From: Symsagittifera roscoffensis | Taxonomy: Eukaryota; Xenacoelomorpha; Acoela; Convolutidae | Assembly: GCF_963678635.1 (NCBI RefSeq) | Contig: NC_087063.1 | Location: 83,683,574 to 83,747,573 of the forward strand | Reading direction: 5' to 3' | DNA length: 64,000 nucleotides | Shown: positions 30,545-42,008 of the stretch, piece after piece | How the letters are laid out: every line of letters starts with the position of its first letter | Numbering within the stretch: the first letter of the stretch is position 1 | Translations under genes and position numbers: made by a program | Notes under the pieces: model-generated | What the model was told of the DNA's origin: nothing | The model's input: only the letters and a program-made list of their open reading frames with translations | Database searches by the model: none

Positions 30545-33500
30545 TGTTGGAAACAATTTTGTTGTGCGGGATAATTCGCCACGCATAAATATTTCGCGTT
30601 ACGCTCTCAGCATTATGAATAAAATCTTCAAAACGCGCATAATTTATTCCACAATAAGGCCAATTTGGCAATTTTCATACCCCAGAGCTCTACAAAAAAC
30701 ACCGGAGGTAAAATATCTTTTAACACCTGAACTCAAGAAGTCGATATCTTCAATTTGGTTTTAAAAAATTATATTGAAAAGTATTACTTCGATCGGCGAA
30801 AATTGACGGAATAAATTTAAAAAAAAACACCGAGCATAAAAATTTCGTTTTTTTTGAAAGTCGGAACAGAAACAACGGTTTCAGTCAAAACACGGTTGTT
30901 CCAGTTTCTTACCCAACAAAAATTATAAATCATTAAGGCGTGCTATTAAAAGTTTTGGCTCTTTTCTGCTCATCCCACCTTTCAAAATATCAAGTTCTAT
31001 GTTTGTTTTACGTGTTATTGTGGCTAAATGTGTGATATTATGGAAAAGCCAAATAATTAATTCGCTAACTATGCATACTGATGGGTTCACTTAAAGGTTT
31101 GTTTTTGAAGACAATCGCCGAAAAGAGTGATAATACAAGTTGTGGAATGAAGACAAAAGAGAAAAGAGAAATTCTTTTGAGAAATTTAATATTGCTGCAT
31201 TCTGATTGGTCCAAAAAGTCGACCATTTTGATCTACTTAACAATCTCAACCCTTTCTTAAAGGGGAGGGAGGTTGTCAAGTAGATCCCAAAAAACTACTA
31301 GTAAAAAATCGCAGGTAGGCCGAAAAAAAACGAAAAAAGCTTAACGTTTTAATGTGAATATGATTGTTGTTGCCAGAGCCTTAAGTTGAAAAATCAACAG
31401 TGTAGAAGAATACTATTCGAAAAAATGACTTCATAAATGAGGTCGATGTTTTTTGTTTTTAGGCAAGTTTCGACTTTCAACAAGTTTTGACGGAATTTAT
31501 CAAAAATTCTTGAAAAAATTTGATGCCTTTAAATTCAAAAAAGTATTGAATTGTAGTTGGAGTTTAAAAAAATCCAATTTGGCCAAAAAGGATAATTAAT
31601 GCGTGCAAAGTTTTCAGTTTTCTGATAAGGTGTAAGTTTGCAGTTAATGTGTAAGCGGCAAAATAATCTGACTATGACTCAAATGAAAAAAAGTTTGAGG
31701 CAAACTGTTTGCTCTCATTAAAATGTTGCTGGAGGCCAAGCCCGGCACTATGTAAGCTACATGAGCAATGATACAAGTAATTTTCTTAACATGAGCTTTA
31801 TTTCTTTCTAAGAATGCTTTCTTATCTCGTAAATGAATCGTAATTTGGCTTTTCATAGCTAGTTTTTGTGTTAATGTTCCGACTTTCAATTAAAGTGAGG
31901 AATATAATTATCTCGCCATTCGAAAAATTTCTTCTTGCCAAATTAAGCTTGTTTTTTGGTCGGTTGATTGGCTTCACAAGTTGATATGTTTGAAATGAGA
32001 CAATTTGAGTATGTGCAAAATTGCAACATATTTGAACTCTGTGATTGAAGAAAAATTTAAAAAGTGTGTTTGGTGCAAAAAACGTTTTGTTCAGAAAGGT
32101 TGCAATATCTTTGCTTGCAAAACGGAGGGATTTTATAAAACTGCCTGCAATTTATTGATCCATGGCTACAAAATGGGAATAATTTTGACCCGTGAATTTT
32201 TTGTTTTTCACCTGTTAATTTCAATGTGAATATGATTGTTGTTTGTAGCCTTTAAGTAAAAAATCTACTGTGCAGAAAAATTGTATTCGAAAAAATGACA
32301 TAATAATTGAGGTCGAGAGTTGTGTTTGTTTTTAGGTATGTTTCGACTTCCAACGAATTTTGAGTGAATTTATCTGGGTGGTCGAAAATAAAATGAGAAA
32401 AATTTTTGTTTCGTTTTTTTTTCAGCATCGACGCTTCAAAAACTAAAGGAAAGTCAAACCTTGTCCCAAAGGTCAGTGTAGCCTCGATGAAGAATTCTTT
32501 GTTGTTTGAGGTTTGAGCACTGTCATCTAGTGTTGCTCACAGTTTTGATCAAAATGTCTAATGGCGCAGACTTTGCACACTAACGTTCGAGCCGTATGAG
32601 CTCATCATTTCACGCATTTGCACTAATTTACTTGATCTCCAACAATAATCAAAGTCGAAACATGTCCAAACATTTTGGTCGAGAAAAACTAAACATATCT
32701 AAAAGGGGTCGAACCAAGTCTAGCATGTTTGCAGTGTGCCTTAGTGTGCCTTTTTTTTAGTCTGCTCATTTAAAAGCACAATTGATTGTTTGTAAAGCAA
32801 CTGGCTCAGAAAAACTGCAACACATTTGAACTCTGTGATTGAAGAAAATTTGAAAAAGTGTGTTTGGTGCAAAAAACGTTTTCTTCAGAAATGTTGCGAT
32901 TTCTTTGCTTGCAAAACGGAAGGATGTTATAATACTGCCTCCAAACTATTGACCCAGGGCTACGAAATGGGAATATTTTTCACCTGTCAATTTTTTTTTT
33001 CATCTGTGAACTTCAATGTGAATATGATTGTTGTTTCCGGAGCCTTAAAGTGAAAAATCTACTGTGTAGAAAAATACTATTTCAAAAAAAGACATATTAA
33101 ACGAGATCGAGAGTTGTGTTTGTTTTTATGAAAGTTTTGACTTCGAACGATTTTTGACGGAAATCATCTGGGTGGTCGAAAATAAAATGAGAAAAAATTT
33201 TGTTCCGTTTTTTTTCAGCATCGAAGCTTCAAAAACTAAAAAAGTCAAACCTTGTCCCAAGGGTCAAGGTAGCCTCGATAAAGAATGCTTTGTTGTTTGA
33301 GGTTTAAACACTGCCAGCTAGTGCTGCTCACAGTTTTGATCAAAATGTCGGCTCTTTTTCCTCCCCCCCCCCACCTGAAAGTTTGTATATTTGAAGTTAT
33401 TGTTCACTTTGTCCGGTTGTCTTGAATAACATATTTGGTCTTCATAATTAACCTTTTAAAACCACTCGTTAGAGCAACAGTTTCATGTTTGAGTGAGGTT

Positions 33501-33830
33501 GGTGGGAAGGAAAAAGAGCCAAAATTTCCATTGGCGCAGACTTTGCACACTAACATTCGAGCTGTATGAGCTCATCGATCTACGCATTTGCACCAATTTA
33601 CTTGATCTCCATTAATAAGCAAAGTCAAAACATGTCCAAATATTTTGGTCGAGAAAAACGAAACATATCTAAAAATGGTCGAACCAAGTCGAGCATGTTT
33701 TTTTTTGCGTCGAAAAATATGAATAATAACAAAATTTAATCGAGAAAGTCGAAACAAACCTTTTTGTGGTCCAGACAGTCGAAACAAACAAATTTTTGCT
33801 GAAAAAGTTGAAATAAAAATTGGCACCTCG
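30545..33830 (+). repeat. Left arm of a large imperfect inverted repeat
   Basis: Matches the reverse complement of 38250-40745 in the same order. Anchors include the 'CGGGATAATTCGCCACGC' end, a GGCTCTTTTCTGCTC piece near 30957, a ~45-codon module, and a run ending 'TGGTCCAGACAGTCGAAAC' near 33766. The left arm is longer because a ~780-bp unit is tandemly duplicated (about 32000-32600 and 32800-33600) and a MITE sits in the second unit. No protein-coding gene is seen. Confidence 0.7.
33350..33520 (+). mobile_element. hAT-type MITE, family A, with a paralogous empty site
   Basis: 171 bp, GGCTCTTTTTCC...GGAAAAAGAGCC, flanked by AAAATGTC (33342-33349) and AAAATTTC (33521-33528). The sister repeat unit at about 32530-32570 has the same flank without the insert. 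Confidence 0.85.
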
Positions 33831-36642
33831 GAACAAAATGCAATGCATTCTTCAATGATATCTCTAATTTGACAAGTTAGATGGATTTTTTTTTAAAAAA
33901 ATAGTATGGTCAAAAATAAAATCAGAAACGTTTTTCTTTCATGTGTGCTCCTCATCGACGCTTCAATACCTGTAACTGAAACGATTACCTTTTTCTCGGT
34001 TTCTCTCAGTGAACCATTCATGGACCGAAGGAATTCAACGAAGTAAAGAGAACACGGCAAACATGAAAAATATGAGCATAACTCCATAAGAGCCCGTGCG
34101 AGACTCGGTTAACACCAGATTTGATATTTTTTCTTTTTTTATTGAATTTCGCAGAATAACGTTCAAAAAGTTCATTTTTAAAAAGTAACAACATTTAAGG
34201 CAAGCTCAATTGGCAAGATGATTTGATCAAGTATGTTTTCAGGATTACGAATAAAGATCACACATGGATTCATATTTCGCTTTCAAATGATTTCGCCGAT
34301 GAAAACTCTGATCCTTGATAGAACGATGGTAAAGCAGTTGTCTTTAAAGATAAAAAGGTGCCAATTCGACTTGCATATTTGATGAAAAACGTTTGTTATT
34401 TTTTACTTTGATCAAAATAGGAAGCCTCCATCACTGTGTTCGAAAGTGTACATGGCGTACTCCAAGTTGCGACAATTGTCAACATTGTTCTTACATTGAG
34501 CAAGAAAGCACCAGATAATTCAAGATAGTATGGTTTCAGCTTGTTTGGCTTCATTTATTTTGATGTTTTCACATTCTAAAAATCATAAAAAATTATTATT
34601 TGTTTTTTTTTCTATCCTTACCAGGCCAAACTATGTATTTTGTAAATTACAAGCGGATTCCGTAAAAAGACAGCTCTTTTTTCCCCTATTGTTTTGTTTC
34701 TTTCCATTGTGCTGACAAAACTTAAACTTGTTCAAAGACTTCTCTGTGGACACCTGTGACTTACATACACCAAATTATGCGCCTATCCAGTGCATGTTTT
34801 GGCCGTGTATTGATTTTGAAACTGTAGCAATTAATGATATCTCTCAAACTTCGCGGTAATTCAATGCTTGAAACTGCTACATACAACATCAAAAAAGAGC
34901 AAGATAAAAACTCTTCCCTGTTCAATTCAACGTTTCTTATATAACAATGCAAGATTATTAGATGTTTACGACCTTAAATATACAATGATAAGGAGCGCTG
35001 CCAACTAAGGAAAAGAAAATTATATATTTTTGTTCGAAACAAGTGCCGGAATAGTTTTTTTTTATTTCATTCGAAAAGACTTGTTGTCCTGAGCTCACAT
35101 TTTATAAAAAAAAGTTCGCTTGTGATCTTATTACGCTCAATTGACAACGCATGTAGACGTTATAAATAAGATTTTTCCACGATGCAACGTTTCATATGTT
35201 TACTGCTCTCGAATCACATACTTTTTCCGTCGTTCGTTTATTGTTGTTTCGATTTTCGTAACAAAAGTAACGGAATATTTTTGCTCGGAATGCTTTTTTT
35301 CTTCAGACACATTTCAATTTTTTAACTAGTCGTTTTTGCCGGATTTTTTTATACCATTCAAAAAGTATTGTTGTCTTAAGCTTAAATTTGGAAAGTTATT
35401 TCACCTGTGGTCAATTAGTACAGTTATGGGGGTCTAAAGATAGCAATTTCGGCCATTTCGGGACAAATAACGCGCTATATATTTTGCGCTATTAACGCGT
35501 AAGCGGAGATTTAATTCGTCTTAGAAGTCGTTCCAAATTTGTGGAAGGAAGCTTATTTGCCATTTTTGATTTGTTAATTGGACCGAAATCGATCACTTTG
35601 TACTTTTATGATATGGAGAGGGATGATTTTCTCATAAAACTTCATACGAAAAAATGTTTTTGTATATTTTCTATTACTTATGTTTGTGCTCGGGGTCGTT
35701 TTTTTTTCTTCAGATCAATTTCGAGTTTAAAAATAGTTATTTTTGACGGAATTTTTTTTATATCATTCAAAAGTTATTGTTGTTTTAAGCTTAAAATTGA
35801 AACGCTCGTTCACCCGTGATCAATATTCGTAAAATTTTGGGGGTTTAAAGATTTCGTCAGAGCTCAAGGGAAAGCAGTACAAATGTGTAGACCAATGGGT
35901 TTATAGACGAAAAGTAGATTGCTCGAATTTTAGTGAGCAAAGTCTGCACCAATGGAAAACTAGATTTAAAATGTCAGAAACACTAGCTTTTGATCAAATT
36001 GGGAGTAGCACCAGCGTTCAAACCTCAAATAGCGAAAAATTCCAATGCGAGTCTAACTTGACTCTCTCGACCAGGTTTCGTCTTTCATCTACAGTTATTG
36101 AAGCGACAAAAACAGGAAAAAATTTTTTGCATGTGACAAACACGGAAAAATGTTGAGCTGACTTTTCTTAGCTTTAAAACCAACTAGTTTACCATCGCGG
36201 TATCCGGGCAGAGGGTTTTCATTAGCGAAATCATTGGAAGCGAAACTTTGATTCTTTGACAATGAACGCTCGATATATTTCGCTATAATAACGCGTAAGC
36301 GGAGTTTTAATCCGTCTTAGAAATCGTTTCAAATTAGTTGATGGAAGCTTTATTGCCATAAATGAAATTTTACTAGGAGCGAAATTTATCACCTTGTACT
36401 TTATTTGGTATGTGGAAAGGGATTCTCACAAAAATTCTCAAATTTGGAAAAAGTTTCTGTCTTTTTTTACACTTTTTTTTTCATGCTATTACTGCTCCAC
36501 AGACCTTAAAGGGTAGTCGAAACATTCAGGACTTCGCCCTGATACAAGCAATCTTGTTCCTACTTTCGTAACGAAAATAACGAAATTTTTATTCGGGTTG
36601 GTTTTTTCTACAGACAAATTCTGACTTTTTGAATAGCCATTT
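33831..36642. other. Spacer of the inverted repeat, with R1 fragments
   Basis: No gene. R1-like pieces in plus orientation occur at about 35240-35600, 35690-35860 and 36250-36640, recognised by 'GTAACGGAATATTTTTGCTCGG'-type and 'ACGCGTAAGCGGAG'-type segments. The stretch 33900-34900 shows nothing recognisable. Confidence 0.45.
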
Positions 36643-37345
36643 TTGACTCCAGTCAGCCCTCTCACTCAACTTCTCCGCTCTTTGCTTTTAGTTTAATCTC
36701 ATTTTTCGTCCTCTACTTTTTCTCTCCTTTCTTCGAAATGTGTTCAATCATAACGCCACCCATTTTGGTCACTGGAGTTTTTTTTAGTATCTGTTGAAAA
36801 CGATGATGGAGTGAGGTTAAATTCCAATCTTAATTAACAACCGTTTCTAAAAAGATCATAAGCGACAACTGAAATACGAGATTACCGAAGGTGGCAAACG
36901 CTCTGAAGGTAAATGCCTGTCAACTAAGTCTAGCACCGGTGTAAGAGAGTAGTTGATTGACAGATAGAATAAAGAACATAAACTAAACAAGAAGTGAACT
37001 AGTTTAATCACTATGACATTGCCGCTCTTTTGAAAATGAACTTGTATAGGTACAAGGACTGATAGTTAAGTAATCAGCAGGTTTGTAATGAAAATTTAAA
37101 GATTCAGCATGTTAAAGAATAATGAGATGAAATAACTAACGTAAATGACTCAGTATGAAGTTAAGGTACTCAGAATGTTTTAGGGTTATTTGAATACTAA
37201 GTTTAAACTTTTGACTGATCCAGTCAGCCCTCTCCCTCAACTTCTCCGCTCTTTGCTTTTAGTTTAATCTCATTTTCCGTCCTCTACGTTTTCTCTCCTT
37301 TCTTCGAAATGTGGTCAATCATAACGCCCCCATTTTAGTCACTGC
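36643..37345 (+). repeat. Direct repeat pair of about 130 bp
   Basis: 36643-36775 and 37211-37345 share the block from CCAGTCAGCCCTCTC through 'TCAATCATAACGCC' with few changes, 570 bases apart. They lie on the 3' side of the gypsy tail relic (minus) at 37392-38300. They may be pieces of its LTR or 3' region. Confidence 0.6.
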
Positions 37346-37391
37346 GGTATGCTTCCTTCCACTCCTGCGTGACGTTGCTGATTCGATACCA

Positions 37392-38300
37392 CTATTCGAG
37401 TCCTGGCTTGAAGAGGAAACCAAGCGCTTCTTTTTCTCTCGTTATGCCGCCGTTCCTCCGGATTTTTTTTCCTTCGGATTTTCTACCACCGCTCGTAGAT
37501 TGCACCATTGGTGCCGTTTCATTTCCGATTCTTTCGTCGTTCGCTATTTTTCTGCCATTCGCTCGCTCCGTCGCTCCGCTGTTTGATCGCTCCGCCATGA
37601 ACGTTTCCACTTCTTCAATCTGCCCGCTCGCCTCGTTAGATTTTTCTTGCGTTTCGTTCAATCGCTCCGGTTGTTGTTCAGCCTCCGGATTTTCATCCAC
37701 TTTTGTTCGAGATGCTGGTATCTTCCCCATTGCCGTTCTCCACGTTATGAGCGGTTGATAGTTCTCGTCATCCAAATCCGTGTCGTTCGTCTGCTCGAAA
37801 CTTATCCCCTGCACGGCTGGGTACTTCGGGCCCTTGGCGGCCAATTTTTTCCGCAAGTCTCGTGGCGTCGGTGGTTTCGGAACATTTTTCCTCGGCTACT
37901 TGGAGGCTTTTGCCGGCGATTTCTTAACTGCAACCCTAGATTTCTTAAGCAGATGCCCATTACTCATCGTTAACGTATGTTTGCTTTCCCCGATTATGCT
38001 ATTTTTTAGCAATCTATACCTTTTAGTGTTTTTATCGCCGGTTCGCTGATACACTGACACCGATGGCCCCGCTGTTTCGCCCATAGTCCTTGCCATCGGC
38101 TCGTCCTGTTGATTTATGGCTTGCTGATCCGTTAACAGAAGAGGGTGGTTTTGTCTATTGCCATACTCAGAGCCCGATCTAGCTCCCCAATTTGTATCCG
38201 CCGTGCTGGGCATGCCTTGTACTGTTGGATCTCGTTCGTCTAAACAAGTAGATTGAAGTTTAATTCGGCAAAAATTGTATGTTTCGACTGTCTGGACCAC
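37392..38300 (-). pseudogene. Gypsy Pol C-terminal tail relic
   Basis: Two minus-strand frames (38300-37896 and 37856-37392), one frame apart, give a charged Glu/Lys/Arg/Ser-rich sequence. A TKRYRLLK motif resembles PRRYKRLS just after the integrase in the element at 57162-63132. No RT or integrase core is left. Assignment to a gypsy tail rests on this motif and the composition. Confidence 0.45.
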
Positions 38301-40745
38301 AAAAAAGGTTTATTTCGACTTTCTCGAATAAATTTTGTTATTATTCAAATTTTTCGACGCAAAAAAAAACATGCTCGACTTGGTTCGACCCTGTTTAGAT
38401 ATATTTCGTTTTTCTGGACCAAAATATATTGGACATGTTTTGATTTTGGTTATTGCTAGAGATCAAGTAAATTAGTGCAAATGCGTAAAGCGATGAGCTC
38501 ATACAGCTCGTATGTTAGTGTGCAAAGTCTGCGCTATTGGATAATTTGATCAAAACTGTGAGCAACACTAGATGACAGTGTTCAAACCTCAAACAACAAA
38601 GAATTCTTTTTCGAGGCTACCTTGACCTCTGGGACAAGGTTTGACTTTCCCTCCTTTGGGACAAGGTTTGGGACAAGGTTTGATGAAAAAAAGAAACAAA
38701 AGTTTTTCTCATTTTATTTTCGACCACCCAAATAAATTCCATCAAAATTCATTGCAAGAAGACGAAACCTGCCTAAAAAAACACAACTCTTGACCTCAAT
38801 TATTATGTCATTTTTTCGAATACTTTTTTTTCTACACAGTAGAATTTTTACTTTAAGGCTCCGGAAACAACAATCAAATTCACAATGAAATTAACAGGTG
38901 AAAAACAAAAATTTCACAGGTGAAAAATATTCCCATTTTGTAGCCATGGATAAATAATTCGCAGGCAGTTTTATAAAACCCTCCATTTTGCAAGCAAAGA
39001 AATTGCAACATATTTGAAGAAAACGTTTTTCGCACCAAACACACTTTTTCAATTTTTCTTCAATCACAGAGTTCAAATTGTCTCATTTCAAACAAAACAA
39101 CTTGTTAAACCAATCAACCGACCAAAAAACAAGCTTATTTTGGCGAAAAAAAATCTTTCTAATGGCGAGATATTTATTTTCCTTTAATTGAAAGTCGGAA
39201 CAATAACACAAAATATAGCTACGAAAAGCCAAACCACTATTCATTTACGAGATTAGAAAGCATACTTAGAAAAAAATAAAGCTCAAGTTTAAAAAAATTA
39301 TCCGTATCATTGCTCATGTAAAATACAGAGTGCCGGGTTTTGCGTCCAGCAACATTTTAATGAGAGCAAACAGTTTGCCTGAAACTTTTTTTCATTTGAG
39401 TCATAGTCAGATTACTACGCCGCTTACACATTAACGGCAAACTTACACGTTAACAGAAAACTAAAAAAATTTGCGCCCATCAGTTCTTCTTCATTGGCCG
39501 CTTACTCGTTAAAAGACTGTTGAAAATTTTGCGCGCATTAATTATCGTTTTTTGGCCAAATTGGATTTTTATAAACCCCAACTACAATTCAATACTTTTT
39601 TGAATTTTGAGGCATCAAGTTTTTGATAAATTCCGTCAAAACTTGTTGAAAGTCGAAATTTGCCCAAAACACAAAAAAAACTGGACCTCATTTATGAAGT
39701 CATTTTTTCGAATAGTATTCTTCTACACTGTTGATTTTTCAATTTAAGGCTCCGGCAACAACAATCATATTCACATTAAAACGTTATGCTTTTTCGTTTT
39801 TTTTTCGGCCCACCTGCGATTTCTTACTAGTAGTTTTTTGGGATCTACTCTACAACCCCCCTTTTAAGAAAGGGTTGAGATTGTTAAGTAGATCAAAATG
39901 GTCAATTTTTTGAACCAATCAGAATACAGCAATATTAGATTTCTCATTAGAAAGCTCAGTGCTATTTTACTGTATTTATTTATAGGGTGAAGATTCTCAA
40001 GTAGGTACCATAGGGGGAAGGAGATTGTGTCTAATTAAAAAAGTAAATTTTTTTTTATAAGTATTTATAAGTATTGATTATGAAAAAAGTGGAAAATAAA
40101 ATTGAAATTCTTAAGTTGTGTTGATTAAAGGGGTTGAAAAAGGGCTCATCTTTTGTCTTCATTCCAGAACTTGTATTATCACTCTTTTCGGCGATTGTCT
40201 TCATCAACTAATATTTACGTGAACCCATCAGTATGCATAGTTAGCCAACTAATTATATGGTTTTTTTCCGTAAAATCACGCATTAGCCACAATAACACGT
40301 AAAACAAACATAGAACTCGATATTTTGACAGGTGGGATTACTAGGAAAGAGCCAAAACTTTTAATAGCACGCCTTAATGATTTATAATTTTCAGTGCGTA
40401 AGATACTGGAACAACCGTGTTTAGACTAAACCCTTGGTTTTTGTTCCGACTTCAAAAAAAACGGAATGTTTTTTATTTATTCAGTTAATTTTCGCCGATC
40501 GAAGTAATAGTTTTCAACAAATTTTTTTAAAACCCAATTGAAGATATCGACTTCTTGAGTTCAAGTGTAATAAGATATTTACCTCCGATGTTTTTTGTAG
40601 AGCTCTGGGGAATGAAAATTGCCAAATTGGCCTTGTTGTAGAATAAATTTTACGCGCTTTGAAGAGTTTATTCATAATGCTGAGAGCGTAACGCGAATTG
40701 TTTCTGCGTGGCGAATTATCCCGCACAAAAAAATCGTTCCAAATT
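38250..40745 (-). repeat. Right arm of the large inverted repeat
   Basis: Reverse complement of the left arm, with one copy of the unit that is duplicated there. Indels and substitutions throughout show it is old. Confidence 0.7.
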
Positions 40746-41611
40746 GATTGAGGCTAGTTAATCGGTCGTATTAGTTTTGTACGATTCAAAATTTTACACT
40801 TTGATTTCGTCGAAAATTTATAGATTTTTAGTACTTTCTTCTCAAAAGCTATTCGAAATTAATTAAAGCACAGTCGGACATTCAGGGCTTTGCGCTGATA
40901 TACGAGCAGTCTTGTTTGTTATAACGTATGAAGAAGAAAAGTGTGCGGAAACGTTGATTTTATCGCATCAAGCAAATATTCTGTAGTTTGGCTCATTTCG
41001 ACTCACATTGCATATTTTCCATTTTTTAAGGTTGCTTCACGTGTTATTTCAGTTCACATTATGACCGAGTGAAATTGAAATTGCTTTATGACAAGGTGAA
41101 AATGGTTTTTTAAAACAGATTTTCAAATGTGGGGCGAAAGTGGAAAAGAGCCAGTAATTCTTCTTAAACCATTTTCAATATGAAGAAAAAATGGAAAATT
41201 TTGCTAAAAAGACCATTAAAAGGGTTCACAGTTTGGGTCTTTCCCATTATACCTATTCTGGCCTTTTTTATAACTTTTTTATAACTTATAAAAACAGGAA
41301 ACAGAATCGGTTTAATTCAAGAGAATCAATAAACGGCATTGCATTTATTAATAATTTTTTTTAATAATTTTATAATAATTTAATAATTTTTTATTGCATG
41401 GAATTAGCAACAACATTACACGTATCAAGTTAAAAAGTGGGCTTGTTCATGCCCTGATTTGTGTGATTTATGTGTTTTTTCACAATGAGTTCATACTTAG
41501 TTCACGCAGTTTAATTAACAGAAACTCAATTGCAAACAAATTTTGAACCGATTAAAATATTAGCATTTTATGTTCTGTCAGGTTCGGCTCAAATAGGATT
41601 CTCAAATGAAA
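40746..41611. other. Spacer between inverted repeat and BEL (-)
   Basis: AT-rich, no gene. It contains an R1 tail fragment (about 40865-40915) and a possible MITE remnant ending GTGGAAAAGAGCC at about 41148. Confidence 0.4.
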
Positions 41612-41690
41612 CGACTTAGGTGAGAATCGAACCCACGCCGAACTCCCCGGAACGCACTATGTATACGCTGAGCTATATAGCTGATTTTGA
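41612..41690 (-). repeat. tRNA-like relic
   Basis: On the minus strand TATAGCTCAGCGTATACATA (A-box-like) and GGGTTCGATTCTCACC (B-box-like) stand at tRNA spacing. The anticodon stem is weak. tRNA pseudogene or SINE head. Confidence 0.45.
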
Positions 41691-41735
41691 TAAGCAAACT
41701 ATACTGGCTTTATACTATACTTTCATACTTTAATG

Positions 41736-42008
41736 CTATGTAGCATTAACATCCTCCACGCCCGAAGGAGCGAGAAACGGAACGAGCTTAACGAGCGGCC
41801 GAGTGTAGTTTCCGGAAACGGTCCTTAGGTTTGCGGAACGGGCGGTGTTGTCTTTGCCGCAGTTTAGCGACGTTATGCATGCTAGTGGGTAGTGGCCCCT
41901 AGGGCTAGTGGATTCAACTAACCACACCATATCTCCCGTTTTCAAAGAGTATTCGGGAGGAGCATGCCACTTAACTCTTTTTTTGAGTGTAGGGACGTAC
42001 TCACTTGA
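41736..42008 (-). pseudogene. BEL/Pao Pol C-terminus (DUF5641-like)
   Basis: Continues the integrase frame past an in-frame TGA: GDMVWLVESTSPRGHYPLA and a later RPLVKLVPF are typical of the DUF5641 tail of BEL/Pao integrases. It ends at the stop at 41736-41738. No LTR is found after it. Confidence 0.75.

Noticed and set aside
36643-37345. The 130-bp direct repeats as LTRs of a complete element
   Set aside because: The 435-bp stretch between them has no retroelement coding sequence and the repeats lack clear TG...CA ends or a primer site.
38891-39076. Small zinc-finger gene from the CVWC-type reading
   Set aside because: It is one copy of a repeated module with frameshifted surroundings and no start or stop in common; listed only as a weak observation.
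41612-41690. Functional tRNA gene
   Set aside because: A- and B-box-like blocks are present, but the anticodon stem and acceptor pairing are poor; same for the relics at 16971 and 27977.
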